DNA of 61,683 nt. It comes from Bryobacterales bacterium (GTDB lineage: Bacteria; Acidobacteriota; Terriglobia; Bryobacterales; Bryobacteraceae). The notes below the pieces were generated by a model. It was given only the letters and a program-made list of their open reading frames with translations, had not been told where the DNA came from and ran no database searches. Below are positions 51,198 to 60,080 of the stretch, in pieces (positions within the stretch are counted from its first letter, which is position 1; each line of letters opens with the position of its first letter). The stretch covers positions 1 to 61,683 of the forward strand of contig SHUD01000007.1 of NCBI GenBank assembly GCA_009697505.1. The letters run 5' to 3'. Both the position numbers and the translations under genes were made by a program.

Positions 51198-51752
51198 ATG
51201 CGTGTGCTCGTCATCGCCGGACTCCTCGCCGCCCTGGTAGCGACTACGGGGGCGACCACACTCCAGCAACTATCCCTGGGCGAGATGGCCCGCCAGTCGA
51301 CCGCAATCGTGCGCGGAAGGGTATTCCAATCGAGGACGATGCTGCGGAATGGCGCCGTGTACACGCTGTACCGGATTGAAACGCTGGAGACGCTGAAATC
51401 GGACCCATCGCGTCCGGCGGCCAGCGAAGTGGCGGTTCCGGGCGGAATTGCGGGCGGCATTCGCCAGCCCGTGGTCGGAGCGCCCACGCTGCGGGGAGGC
51501 TCCGAATACATCCTGTTTTTGTGGACCGGCCGCTCCGGGTTGACGCAGATCACCGGCCTGTCGCAGGGACTGTTTTCGATCCAGTCAGGTACGGCGCGCC
51601 GGGAAGCCGCCAGTGAACGTATGCTGGACGCGGCGGGCCGGCCGGTGCGGGACACAGCGCGGGTCATGCCAGTCACCCAACTCAAAGCGCAAATCACGCA
51701 GGCTGTGCGGAACGGCCCCGAGGTCGCGGGCATCGGCAAGGGGAGAAAGTAG
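51198..51752 (+). CDS. Exported protein of unknown function, before the matrixin gene
   Basis: ATG 51198 gives 184 residues with a signal peptide (VLVIAGLLAALVATTGATT). The mature protein has LGEMARQSTAIVRGRVFQSR, TLYRIETLETLKSD and GGSEYILFLWTGRSGLTQIT. The pattern resembles small secreted proteins found next to secreted matrixin-type proteases in acidobacteria, with no named function. It ends five bases before the matrixin gene and is almost certainly co-transcribed. Confidence 0.65.
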   Translation: MRVLVIAGLLAALVATTGATTLQQLSLGEMARQSTAIVRGRVFQSRTMLRNGAVYTLYRIETLETLKSDPSRPAASEVAVPGGIAGGIRQPVVGAPTLRGGSEYILFLWTGRSGLTQITGLSQGLFSIQSGTARREAASERMLDAAGRPVRDTARVMPVTQLKAQITQAVRNGPEVAGIGKGRK

Positions 51753-51756
51753 GCCG

Positions 51757-54402
51757 ATGCGGACCGTGCGGTGGAACCTGCTCCGGCTGGCGCTTAGCGT
51801 CGTCACGTTGGTCGCATGCGCTCCGGTGGCTTCGGCATATTACTACTGGGTGTTCTTCCCCAGCAATGCCGGTCCCTTTGCGCCCGTCATGGCGCGTTTC
51901 GATCTGGCCGCCTTGAAGGACCACACGGTCCAGTTCTTCATCTCCGATCAGGGACCCAGATCGCTTGGCGCGGGCGATAGCGCGGCCGGAGTTTACAGCC
52001 AGATCCAGCAGGCAGCCGCCGTGTGGAACGGTGTGGCAAGTTCGGCGCTGCGCCTGCGCTTCGGCGGTTTCTCAACCGTGGGCCTGGCGCAGAATACGCC
52101 GGGAATCGATATTGTGTTTGACGAAGACATGCCGCCGGGCCTGCTGGCGCAGACCACGCCGACGTTTCCAGGCGACCTCAGCTTTCTGTCCGACAGGAGC
52201 ACGTCGTTTGTGCCCATCCGGCGCTCAAGGGTACAGTTGCGCCGCGATCTGACCGCACCCAGCCGCGTGCAAGTGAGCTATTCCGATGCGTTCTTTGCAA
52301 CGGTGGTTCATGAGCTGGGCCACGCCCTGGGCCTGCAGCACACATTGACATCGGGAGCCATGTCCACGGCCATCACACGCGCCGTCACCAGGGGCGCGGC
52401 GCTCAACGCCGACGATATCGCCGGCATCTCGCTGCTCTATCCCGCGCCGGGGTTCCTGACTGGCACCGGAAGCATCGCCGGCAATGTGGCTCGTTCCGCG
52501 GACGGCGTGGGTGTGAATCTGGCGAGCGTCGTGGCGCTTTCCACTAAGGGCGCCGCTATCAGCGCCCTCAGCAATCCCGACGGTACCTATCGCATTGACG
52601 GCATCCCACCGGGACGGTATTACGTTTATACGCATCCGTTGCCTCCGGCGGGCGCGGGCCAGAGCCCGCCCGGAGATGTCGTGCCTCCAGCGGATCCCCA
52701 GAACGATAGCTTCCCGGCGAATACCGGCTTTGGCGCGCAGTTCTTCCCCGGAACGCGGGAGTGGACTCAGGCGGCGGTCCTTGAAGTTGCAGCGGGTGCT
52801 GTAGTGAATACAGTGAACTTCGCTGTCGCTGCCAGGACGGGCCCCGCAGTTTACGGCATGACCACCTACGGATATCAGAATGGTGTGGCGGTGCCCGCGC
52901 CCCCGCTGCCATCGGCCAAGCGCAACAACTTCGTATTCTATGCGGCAGGCGCCACAGTGAATAATCAGACGGCAATGGCGCCGGGGCTGCGCGTGAGCGT
53001 GATCGGCCCTGCCGCCGACATCGAGGCCGGAAGCCTGCGTTATTACACACAGGAATATCTGCTCATGATCTTGGATACTTCCACCGTGACGGAAAACCTG
53101 CCGGTCGCGCTGGCCGTCAACTTAAACAACGATCTGTATGTTTTGCCGTGGGCTTTTGCGGTGGTTCCGAACGCGCCCCCGGCCATCACGAACGCGAGTA
53201 GCGCGATCGCGCTCGGCGCGGCGCGCACCACGGTCAGCGGCACCGGTTTGAATGCCACGACGCGGATTCTGTTCGATGGAGTTCCCGCGGCAGTCACCTC
53301 CGTGAGCAGCGATGGAACGTATGCCGAACTCGTCGAACCTCCCGCGCCTAGCGGCTATCAGGCGACGGTGGAAGCGGTAAACGCGGACGGACAGACTTCC
53401 TTGCAAGCCCTGGGCGCGAACGCGCCTGCGGTCTACACTTATCCGACCCGCGACGCGGTAACCATTGCCAGCACGCCAACCGTCCTGACCGCGGGTACGG
53501 GCGCCATGATCACCATTCGCGGCGGGAACACTCATTTTGCGCAAGGGCGGACGGTGGTGGGCTTTGGCTCCAGCGATATCGCCGTGCAGCGCCTGTGGGT
53601 GGTGAATCCCCAGTTGCTGTTATTGAACGTAAGCGTGGACGCTGCCGCGCGCATCGACAGCACAACCCTGACGGTTTCGACAGGCCTGGAGAGCGTTTCG
53701 CTCCCCGGCTATCTGCGTATCGCGGCCGCGGAGCCGGCGCAGGTCAGCCTGCGTGCTCCGGTCATCAACTCCGTCACCGGCTTGGCGGGTGTCCCCGCCG
53801 GCGGCACGGCGCTCATCGGCACCGGCGGACTTCCGGTAGCACTGGACGGCTGGGTTTTGAAGATCGGCGGAGAGGCTACGTCTTTCTCGGTCGACAAGAA
53901 CCGCGTGCTGAGCGCCAGAGTCCCGGCGGGTCTCGCTCCGGGACCGCAGATCGTTCAATTGCTGCCTGCCGGTAACACCGCGTTGCCTATACCGCCCGTG
54001 TTACTGCAGTTGGATGCGGCGCCTCCCGTGATCGTTTCGGCTGCCGTCAGCGCGGCCGATGGAACGCTCGTTCCGGTCACGGACTCCGCCCCCGCCCGCG
54101 GCGGAGATGCGGTGGTCCTGACGGTTTCCGGTTTTGCTGCGCCCACGGGAATCCTGCCGGCTGCCGCTGGCGTGTGGATCGATTTTGGCGGGACGAACTA
54201 CCCCGCCATGGCGCTGACCGCCATTCCCCAGCCGGACGGCGCCGAGCCCCGCGATCTGGCTCTGGTTACCTTCATTCTGCCCGCGAGTCTGGTGCTCGAT
54301 CCTGCCGTTCGCCCGCCTGCCATCGCCATCAAGGCCGGAACCGGTACGCGCCTGTCCGCCGGTTATGCGTTGAACGTGGCGCCGGCGCCGGCGTCGCAAT
54401 AG
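51757..54402 (+). CDS. Secreted matrixin-type metalloprotease with IPT-like modules
   Basis: The 881-residue protein starts at ATG 51757 after GGGGAGAAAG. A signal peptide (VVTLVACAPVASA) precedes a catalytic domain with HELGHALGLQH (His185, Glu186, His189, His195) and a nearby SGAM turn (Met202), the M10/matrixin arrangement. After about residue 230 comes a carboxypeptidase-regulatory-like repeat (GTGSIAGNVARSADGVGVNL, then NPDGTYRIDGIPPGRYYVY) and several IPT/TIG-like immunoglobulin modules. It probably degrades extracellular protein or binds a polymer through its C-terminal modules. The preceding exported gene may be its partner. Confidence 0.82.
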   Translation: MRTVRWNLLRLALSVVTLVACAPVASAYYYWVFFPSNAGPFAPVMARFDLAALKDHTVQFFISDQGPRSLGAGDSAAGVYSQIQQAAAVWNGVASSALRLRFGGFSTVGLAQNTPGIDIVFDEDMPPGLLAQTTPTFPGDLSFLSDRSTSFVPIRRSRVQLRRDLTAPSRVQVSYSDAFFATVVHELGHALGLQHTLTSGAMSTAITRAVTRGAALNADDIAGISLLYPAPGFLTGTGSIAGNVARSADGVGVNLASVVALSTKGAAISALSNPDGTYRIDGIPPGRYYVYTHPLPPAGAGQSPPGDVVPPADPQNDSFPANTGFGAQFFPGTREWTQAAVLEVAAGAVVNTVNFAVAARTGPAVYGMTTYGYQNGVAVPAPPLPSAKRNNFVFYAAGATVNNQTAMAPGLRVSVIGPAADIEAGSLRYYTQEYLLMILDTSTVTENLPVALAVNLNNDLYVLPWAFAVVPNAPPAITNASSAIALGAARTTVSGTGLNATTRILFDGVPAAVTSVSSDGTYAELVEPPAPSGYQATVEAVNADGQTSLQALGANAPAVYTYPTRDAVTIASTPTVLTAGTGAMITIRGGNTHFAQGRTVVGFGSSDIAVQRLWVVNPQLLLLNVSVDAAARIDSTTLTVSTGLESVSLPGYLRIAAAEPAQVSLRAPVINSVTGLAGVPAGGTALIGTGGLPVALDGWVLKIGGEATSFSVDKNRVLSARVPAGLAPGPQIVQLLPAGNTALPIPPVLLQLDAAPPVIVSAAVSAADGTLVPVTDSAPARGGDAVVLTVSGFAAPTGILPAAAGVWIDFGGTNYPAMALTAIPQPDGAEPRDLALVTFILPASLVLDPAVRPPAIAIKAGTGTRLSAGYALNVAPAPASQ

Positions 54403-54491
54403 CGCCTCTCCATCACAGTTTGTTCCCCGTAACCGATAAGGACTCCTGTGTGCCGCTGTGCCTACGCGGACGGGAGAGGAAAGAAACAGGA

Positions 54492-54863
54492 ATGCCATTG
54501 AACGTCTTAATCGTCGACGATTCTGCCGCGATTCGGAAGATTTTGCACCGGGTGCTGGTACAGGCCGATGTGCCTCTGGGAAACGTGATAGAAGCCGGCG
54601 ACGGAGTGGAAGCGCTGTCCAAACTCAAGGAGGGGCCGGTGGGACTGATTCTGTCCGACATCAACATGCCCAATATGGACGGTCTCGAGTTCCTGAGCAA
54701 CTTGAAAGCCGATCCGTCGCTGAAAGTGGTGCCGGTCCTGATGGTTACTACCGAGGGCAGTCAGGCCAAAGTGCTGCAAGCGATAGAACTCGGCGCCATG
54801 GGCTACGTCCGCAAGCCGTTCACCGCCGAAGAGATTAAAGCGAAGCTGGCGGGGATTATATGA
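54492..54863 (+). CDS. CheY-type single-domain response regulator
   Basis: The 123-residue receiver domain starts MPLNVLIVDDSAAIRKILHR and has the phosphoacceptor Asp56 (LSDINMP), acidic pocket Asp9-Asp10, Thr86/Thr87 (MVTTEG) and Lys108 (RKPF). No output domain is attached. The following CheX gene overlaps its stop by four bases, indicating that the pair forms a phosphorylation/dephosphorylation module. The histidine kinase for it is not adjacent. Confidence 0.9.
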   Translation: MPLNVLIVDDSAAIRKILHRVLVQADVPLGNVIEAGDGVEALSKLKEGPVGLILSDINMPNMDGLEFLSNLKADPSLKVVPVLMVTTEGSQAKVLQAIELGAMGYVRKPFTAEEIKAKLAGII

Positions 54864-55393
54864 TCGAGAAAATACCGGCAAGCGAAATTGCCTCCGCGGT
54901 GCGAGCCGCCGCCCATGATGTTTTTTCCACCATGCTCAGTCTTCCGCTGGAAGACCGGCCGTCTTACGAGAGGATCGAAGCCGATCCGCCGCAGAATGCG
55001 GATGGCGTCGAAGCCCTGGTGGGCATCGCCGGTTCCTGGAGCGGCACCGGGCGCATCTGCTGTAGCCCCCAGTTCGCTTGTCAAGTGGCGAGCGCCATGC
55101 TTATGACAGAGTACGCGGGGCTCAACGAAGAAGTGCTGGATGCCATGGCGGAACTTGCCAACATGATCATCGGCAACGTGAAAACCCACTTCGAAGAGAG
55201 CCTGGGGCCGCTGGACCTGAGCATTCCGATGGTCATCTTCGGACACAACTACAGAACCCGTTCCATCGGCGCCCCTTCCTGGGTAGTGGTCCCCTTCGAA
55301 TCCGGCGGTTGCACCTGGGAGATCCGCTTCTGCCTCATGCCGAGCCGCGCGCGGTCAGGCGCACATCAACCGGCAATGTTGCAGGCGCCCTAA
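54860..55393 (+). CDS. CheX-type phosphatase
   Basis: The 177-residue protein belongs to the CheC/CheX family, which dephosphorylates CheY. The catalytic pair is visible as Glu98 and Asn101 in AELANMIIGN, with ASAMLMTEYAGLNEEVLDAM just before. It has an extended C-terminal tail (CLMPSRARSGAHQPAMLQAP). It is coupled by ATGA overlap with the CheY-type gene and converges with phoU, overlapping it by four bases. Confidence 0.8.
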   Translation: MIEKIPASEIASAVRAAAHDVFSTMLSLPLEDRPSYERIEADPPQNADGVEALVGIAGSWSGTGRICCSPQFACQVASAMLMTEYAGLNEEVLDAMAELANMIIGNVKTHFEESLGPLDLSIPMVIFGHNYRTRSIGAPSWVVVPFESGGCTWEIRFCLMPSRARSGAHQPAMLQAP

Positions 55394-56058
55394 GAGGGCG
55401 GGCGGCTTTCGGCGTGATGGCGTACGTCAATGCCCTTCACCAGGAACAGAACATCCTCGGCAATGTTCGTCGAGTGATCCGCAATGCGCTCCAGATTGCG
55501 CGTTACAACCAGAAGATTGAGCGCTTGCTTGATATTCGCCGGATCCTTTTCCATGAAGCTGATCAGTTCGTGATAGCAGGCCGTGCGCAGACTGTCGACG
55601 GCGTCATCGGAAGCCAGCACGCTGCGCGCCAAGTCCGCGTCGCGCATCACGAAAGCGTCCAAAGCCTTGCGGACCATGGATTGCACCAGGCCGGCAATGT
55701 GGGGAATGTCGATCATCGGTTTGATGACCGGACCTTCTATTAGTGACAGCGCGCGCTCGGCGATGCTGACCGACAAATCCCCCATGCGCTCCAGATCGGT
55801 ATTGATCTTGAGCGCCGCCACGATCAGGCGCAGGTCGGCCGCCATGGGCTGGTGCAGCGCCAGCAGCTTGATGGCGAAGTCGTCGATTTCCAGTTCAATG
55901 GCGTTCACCCGGTCTTCATTGCGGAAAACTTCTTCGGCCGCGTTGCGGTCCTTCTGCGTAACCGCACTGATGCTGCGCTGGATGGAGGCTTCCACCAGCG
56001 CGCCCATCTCCAGCAGCTTGGTTTTGAGGTGTTCGAGTTCTTCTACGAAGTGGCGCAC
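55390..56058 (-). CDS. phoU: Phosphate-uptake regulator PhoU
   Basis: The 222-residue protein has the two helical PhoU repeats: HFVEELEHLKTKLLEMGALV with VFRNEDRVNAIELEIDDFAI, then RKALDAFVMRDADLARSVLA and LVVTRNLERIADHSTNIAED. PhoU links the Pst transporter to PhoR and represses the Pho regulon under phosphate excess. It lies 17 bases past pstB and is the last gene of the operon. Confidence 0.93.
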   Translation of the reverse strand: MRHFVEELEHLKTKLLEMGALVEASIQRSISAVTQKDRNAAEEVFRNEDRVNAIELEIDDFAIKLLALHQPMAADLRLIVAALKINTDLERMGDLSVSIAERALSLIEGPVIKPMIDIPHIAGLVQSMVRKALDAFVMRDADLARSVLASDDAVDSLRTACYHELISFMEKDPANIKQALNLLVVTRNLERIADHSTNIAEDVLFLVKGIDVRHHAESRPPS

Positions 56059-56075
56059 GGTTTCCTCAACTCCCT

Positions 56076-56951
56076 TTAGCCGAAACGCCCGGTGACATAA
56101 TCCTCGGTTTCTTTCTGGGCGGGATTCTTAAAAATCAGCGGCGTTTCATCGAACTCGATCAGCCGTCCCAGCAGAAAGAAGCCCGTGTAATCGGCGACGC
56201 GCGCCGCCTGCTGCATGTTGTGGGTGACAATCACGATGGTGCAACTGCTCTTGAGGTGGAAAATCAGGTCCTCGATTTTAGTGGTGGCAATGGGGTCGAG
56301 AGCCGAGCAGGGCTCATCCAGCAATAGCACTTCCGGATTCACCGCCAAGGCCCGCGCAATACACAGGCGCTGTTGCTGGCCTCCGGAGAGACTATAGGCG
56401 GACTGGTGCAGCTTATCTTTGACCTCGTCCCACAGCGCCGCCCGGCGCAAGCTGTGTTCCACCGCATCCCGCAGTTCGCCGCGGCTGGGCGAACCGCCGC
56501 CGGGAACACCATTGATGCGCAGACCGTACGCCACGTTATCAAAAATCGACTTGGGAAACGGATTGGAGCGTTGAAACACCATGCCCACGCGCCGCCGCAC
56601 TTCAGACACTTCGAAGCTGTGAAGGTTCTGCCCGTCCAGCAGAATCTCCCCCTCCACGCGGCTGTGGCGGACGGTTTCATTCATCCGGTTCAGGGTGCGC
56701 AGGAACGTCGATTTGCCGCAACCCGAAGGTCCAATGCAGGCCGTGACACGGTTCTCAAAGATCTTCATGGAGATGCCGTGCAGCGCCTGGAAGCTGCCGT
56801 AATGGAAGTTGAGGTCCGTGGCGCTGATCTTGGTTGCGGATTCCGCGGCCAGATTCGGCTCGCCCGAAGCCGCCATATTCACGCTGGGAGGAGCCATATC
56901 GGGTTCGGGAGCTTGCTGAGCGGAAGCGGGCATGGGTTTAGCGGGCGACAT
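56076..56951 (-). CDS. pstB: Phosphate ABC transporter ATPase
   Basis: I use ATG 56951 ([10 protein letters not shown]), overlapping pstA by 14 bases; an ATG at 56984 is possible. The 291-residue product has a disordered alanine/proline-rich N-terminus of about 45 residues, longer than usual for PstB, then a cassette with Walker [11 protein letters not shown]-loop [20 protein letters not shown], signature LSGGQQQR and Walker [20 protein letters not shown]. It energises phosphate import. Confidence 0.93.
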   Translation of the reverse strand: MSPAKPMPASAQQAPEPDMAPPSVNMAASGEPNLAAESATKISATDLNFHYGSFQALHGISMKIFENRVTACIGPSGCGKSTFLRTLNRMNETVRHSRVEGEILLDGQNLHSFEVSEVRRRVGMVFQRSNPFPKSIFDNVAYGLRINGVPGGGSPSRGELRDAVEHSLRRAALWDEVKDKLHQSAYSLSGGQQQRLCIARALAVNPEVLLLDEPCSALDPIATTKIEDLIFHLKSSCTIVIVTHNMQQAARVADYTGFFLLGRLIEFDETPLIFKNPAQKETEDYVTGRFG

Positions 56952-57792
56952 GTTTTCTCTTGGATAACAGCAGACGCGCCGCAATGTTGACCATCAGTAC
57001 CAGCGTCAGAAGCACGAAACCCGCCGACCAGGCTTGCTCGTGCCAGTCCTCGTAGGGTGAAATAGCGTAGGTAAAAATCATGACTGGTAACGCGGCGATC
57101 GGCTGCTCCCATCCGGGACTCCAATAACGGTTGCTGAAGCTGGTGAACAGGAGCGGCGCGGTCTCCCCGGCCACACGCGCCAGATTCAGCATGATCCCTG
57201 TTATGATCCCATTTTTGGCGGCGGGAATCACAACCGTCAAGATCGCTTGAGACTTGGACGCCCCCAACGCCATGGCGCCTTCCCGCAGGGAAACCGGCAC
57301 GGCCCGCAGAAATTCCTCCGAACTGCGCACGGCGATGGGGATCATCATCACTCCCAGCGCCAGGCCGCCGGCAAGTGTCGAAAAATGTCTTTGCGGAAGC
57401 ACGATGACGGTGTAGGCGAATATACCAATGACGATCGAGGGCACGCCATTCAACAAGTCTGTCACGTAGCGGACCACGAAGGAAAATTTCGAGCCTCCGA
57501 ATTCCGCCAGATAGACTCCGCCCAAAAAGCCAATGGGCACGCCTACCAGAGAAGCGATCAGCAGCAGCTTGGCGCTCCCGACGATGGCGTTGGCCATGCC
57601 GCCGCCGGTTTCGCCGACCGGCGTTGGCAGTTGCGTAAAGAAATTCCAACTGAGGCTCTTGGCGCCATGGATAAACAAATAGCCCAGGATGAACACCAGC
57701 GTACCGGCGGCAATCAAGGTGCACAGACCCGTGAGCGTGAGCATCACGATATTAACGGCCTTGCGGCGCAAGAGATGCAGCGACGGGCTCAC
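56938..57792 (-). CDS. pstA: Phosphate ABC transporter permease PstA
   Basis: The 284-residue membrane protein has about six hydrophobic segments and the binding-protein-dependent permease loop ([20 protein letters not shown], then [19 protein letters not shown]). The N-terminal half has [20 protein letters not shown], typical of PstA. It overlaps pstC by four bases and pstB by 14. Confidence 0.92.
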   Translation of the reverse strand: MSPSLHLLRRKAVNIVMLTLTGLCTLIAAGTLVFILGYLFIHGAKSLSWNFFTQLPTPVGETGGGMANAIVGSAKLLLIASLVGVPIGFLGGVYLAEFGGSKFSFVVRYVTDLLNGVPSIVIGIFAYTVIVLPQRHFSTLAGGLALGVMMIPIAVRSSEEFLRAVPVSLREGAMALGASKSQAILTVVIPAAKNGIITGIMLNLARVAGETAPLLFTSFSNRYWSPGWEQPIAALPVMIFTYAISPYEDWHEQAWSAGFVLLTLVLMVNIAARLLLSKRKHVAR

Positions 57793-58757
57793 GCCATGTT
57801 CCTCCGCGCCACCAGAAGGCGCGCCAATCCGTTAATCACGATGGTGAGCGCGAACAGCACCAGGCCCAGTTCAATGAGGGCGCTGATGTACATGTCGCCG
57901 GTGGCTTCCGTGAACTCGTTGGCGACGACGGCGGCGATCGAGTAGCCCGGCGCGAACAGCGAGGCTTTGATTTTAGGATCGTTGCCGATCACCATGGTGA
58001 CCGCCATGGTTTCACCCAGCGAGCGCGCCAAAGCCAAAAAAATCGATCCCATGATGCCGTTTCTGGCGTAAGGCACGACCACGTCCCAGGTCGACTCCCA
58101 ACGCGTCGCACCCAGCGCCAGCGCCGCTTCCCGCTGATCGGAGGGCACGGCCAGAATGACCTCGCGCGAAATCGAAATGATGAACGGGATAATCATCACC
58201 GCCAGCACCACGCCGGCGGCAAACAGACTGACGCCATAGAACGGCCCCTGGAACAGCGGGGTCCAACCGAGCACGGCGCGTATGGCAGGCTCCACCTGAC
58301 GTAGGATCGGCACTAGGACGAAGATCCCCAGCAGGCCGTAAATCACGCTCGGCACAGCCGCCAGCAACTCGATCAAGAAGGTTAAGGCGTCGGAGATGCG
58401 CGGCGGAGCCAACTCCGCGAGGAAGATGGCCGCACCCACGCCCAGCGGAATGCCAATGCAAAGCGCCAGCGCCGACGTAACCACGGTTCCATAGATAAAG
58501 GGCAGCGCGCCAAACTGATCCGCCACCGGGTCCCAGGTGGAGGTAAACAAGAAGTTCCAGCCGAACTTGGCCCGCGAAGCCTGGGAATTGGAATACAACT
58601 CCCATACCAGGATCCCCGTGACCAGCAGGATCATGGCCGCGGCCGCGAAAGTCACCGAATACGCGAGACTATCCCCAGACAGAATCCTTCGCCAAACAGA
58701 ACGCGCGGGTAGCGCGGGCCTGGGAGTATTCGACGCAACAGTGGTGGACGCCGCCAT
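57789..58757 (-). CDS. pstC: Phosphate ABC transporter permease PstC
   Basis: The 322-residue protein has about six membrane segments, the PstC pattern WNFLFTSTWDPVADQFGALP, YGTVVTSALALCIGIPLGVG, and the loop REVILAVPSDQREAALALGA. It pairs with PstA to form the channel. It begins 10 bases after pstS and overlaps pstA by four bases. Confidence 0.92.
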   Translation of the reverse strand: MAASTTVASNTPRPALPARSVWRRILSGDSLAYSVTFAAAAMILLVTGILVWELYSNSQASRAKFGWNFLFTSTWDPVADQFGALPFIYGTVVTSALALCIGIPLGVGAAIFLAELAPPRISDALTFLIELLAAVPSVIYGLLGIFVLVPILRQVEPAIRAVLGWTPLFQGPFYGVSLFAAGVVLAVMIIPFIISISREVILAVPSDQREAALALGATRWESTWDVVVPYARNGIMGSIFLALARSLGETMAVTMVIGNDPKIKASLFAPGYSIAAVVANEFTEATGDMYISALIELGLVLFALTIVINGLARLLVARRNMA

Positions 58758-58767
58758 CGGTCCTCAG

Positions 58768-59790
58768 CTATTGAATCCGGGCAAGCGCTTTCTGTTCTTT
58801 GGCAAGGACAGCCTTGGGGAGTTCCGCGTAGGACAGCGCCGCGGCCATCTTCTGGCCATCCGCCAGCATCCAGGTGAGAAAATCCTTGATGGCCTTCTTC
58901 TTGGTGGCGTCGCTGATCTTCTCAGGGATCAGCAACCAGGTGAAACTCGAAATCGGATAGGCGTCTTTGCCGGGGGCGTTGGTGATGGAGACGCGGAAAT
59001 CGTCGGGCATCTCTTTAGAACTGGCGGCCGCCGCGGTCACGCTGGCCAGGCTGGCTTCGACGAAAACCCCTGCTGAATTTTTCACCTTACCGTAGGCGAT
59101 CTTGTTTTGGACAGCGTAGATCAGCTCCACGTAACCCATGGAATTGGGTATTTGCTTGACTTGCCCGGACACGCCTTCGTTGCCTTTGCCGCCCAGACCT
59201 ACCGGCCAATTCACCGAAGTTCCGCGGCCGGCCTTGGTCTCCCATTCCTTGCTGACCTTGGACAGGTAGTCGGTCCAAATGTAAGTTGTGCCGCTGCCAT
59301 CGGAGCGATGGACAACAATGATGTCTTTCGCGGGCAGGTTGACGCCGGAATTCGCTCGGGCCAGCTCCGGATCGTTCCACTTCGTGATCTTACCCAGAAA
59401 GATTCCGGCCAGGGCTTCCGGGGTGAAATTGAGCTGTTGCGTGACGCCGGGAAGATTGTAGACCGGCACGTCCGCGCCCATCACGGTCGGAAAGTGTAGG
59501 ATTCCCCCTCCGCGCTTGGCGCGAAAATCGGCCATCTGCTTATCGTCCATCGGCCCGTCGCTGGCGCCGAAATCCACCGTGCCTTCGGTCACCTGGCGGA
59601 TGCCGCCGCCGGAACCGATCGACTGGTAGTTGAATTGGAGCGTGGGGAACTTCTTATGGTAGTCGTCGAACCACTTCGAGTACATCGGATACGGGAACGT
59701 CGCGCCCGCGGCGTTAATCAAAACATTTTGCGCGTGCAGCCCGCCGGCCAGCAGCAGGAACGGCAGGATGTGGGAAGCCCTACGAATCAT
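58768..59790 (-). CDS. pstS: Phosphate-binding periplasmic protein
   Basis: The 340-residue protein has a signal peptide (ILPFLLLAGGLHAQ) and the PstS binding signature: LINAAGATFPYPMYSKWFDD, SIGSGGGIRQVTEGTVDFGA, HRSDGSGTTYIWTDYLSKVS. It captures phosphate for PstCAB. The start is ATG 59790, preceded by AGGAGAG. A PHO-box candidate lies 29-45 bases upstream, so it is probably induced by phosphate starvation. Confidence 0.95.
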   Translation of the reverse strand: MIRRASHILPFLLLAGGLHAQNVLINAAGATFPYPMYSKWFDDYHKKFPTLQFNYQSIGSGGGIRQVTEGTVDFGASDGPMDDKQMADFRAKRGGGILHFPTVMGADVPVYNLPGVTQQLNFTPEALAGIFLGKITKWNDPELARANSGVNLPAKDIIVVHRSDGSGTTYIWTDYLSKVSKEWETKAGRGTSVNWPVGLGGKGNEGVSGQVKQIPNSMGYVELIYAVQNKIAYGKVKNSAGVFVEASLASVTAAAASSKEMPDDFRVSITNAPGKDAYPISSFTWLLIPEKISDATKKKAIKDFLTWMLADGQKMAAALSYAELPKAVLAKEQKALARIQ

Positions 59791-59818
59791 ATTTCTCTCC
59801 TGATTCTCTCATTGAGAT

Positions 59819-59835
59819 GTTACAGAAGCGTTACA
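59819..59835 (-). promoter_or_regulatory. PHO-box candidate upstream of pstS
   Basis: On the minus strand TGTAAC, five bases and TGTAAC again form direct repeats with an 11-bp period, the spacing of PhoB binding half-sites. It lies 29-45 bases before the pstS start. The repeat sequence differs slightly from the E. coli consensus TGTCAT. The window shows phoR upstream, so PhoB-type control of pst is expected. Confidence 0.65.
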
Positions 59836-59863
59836 ACAATCTCGGAATGGGGGTGACTTGCCG

Positions 59864-60080
59864 CTAGCCTGCATTTCTCACAACGTCCCAAGGTAGATCA
59901 GAAAGAGCCATACCGGGGCCCAGGGTGGAGCGGGCTTTAGCCTGCAACGGAGGCTTCAGCCTCCGCAGCGGTATAACCACACTTCGAACCGGGGACTCAA
60001 GTCCCCGTTGCAGGCTAAAGCCCGCTCCACGTTGGGATCTGCTCCTCCGTAAGCAATCTCGTGTGAGAAATGCAGGCTAG
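59864..60080 (+). mobile_element. Miniature inverted-repeat element, copy 2
   Basis: This 217-bp copy is nearly identical to 6815-7030 and in the same orientation. It is flanked by CTAG, has perfect terminal repeats CCTGCATTTCTCACA/TGTGAGAAATGCAGG, and contains a perfect 26-bp inverted repeat (59925-59950 with 60005-60030) around two short hairpins. The right-hand CTAG (60077-60080) contains the phoR stop codon on the minus strand, so the insertion kept the protein end unchanged. It separates phoR from pstS by more than 200 bp. Confidence 0.88.

Noticed and set aside
60077-60080. PhoR truncated by the miniature element
   Set aside because: The stop codon is in the CTAG target duplication, so removing the element restores the same stop; the kinase core is complete to its normal end (FTILLP).
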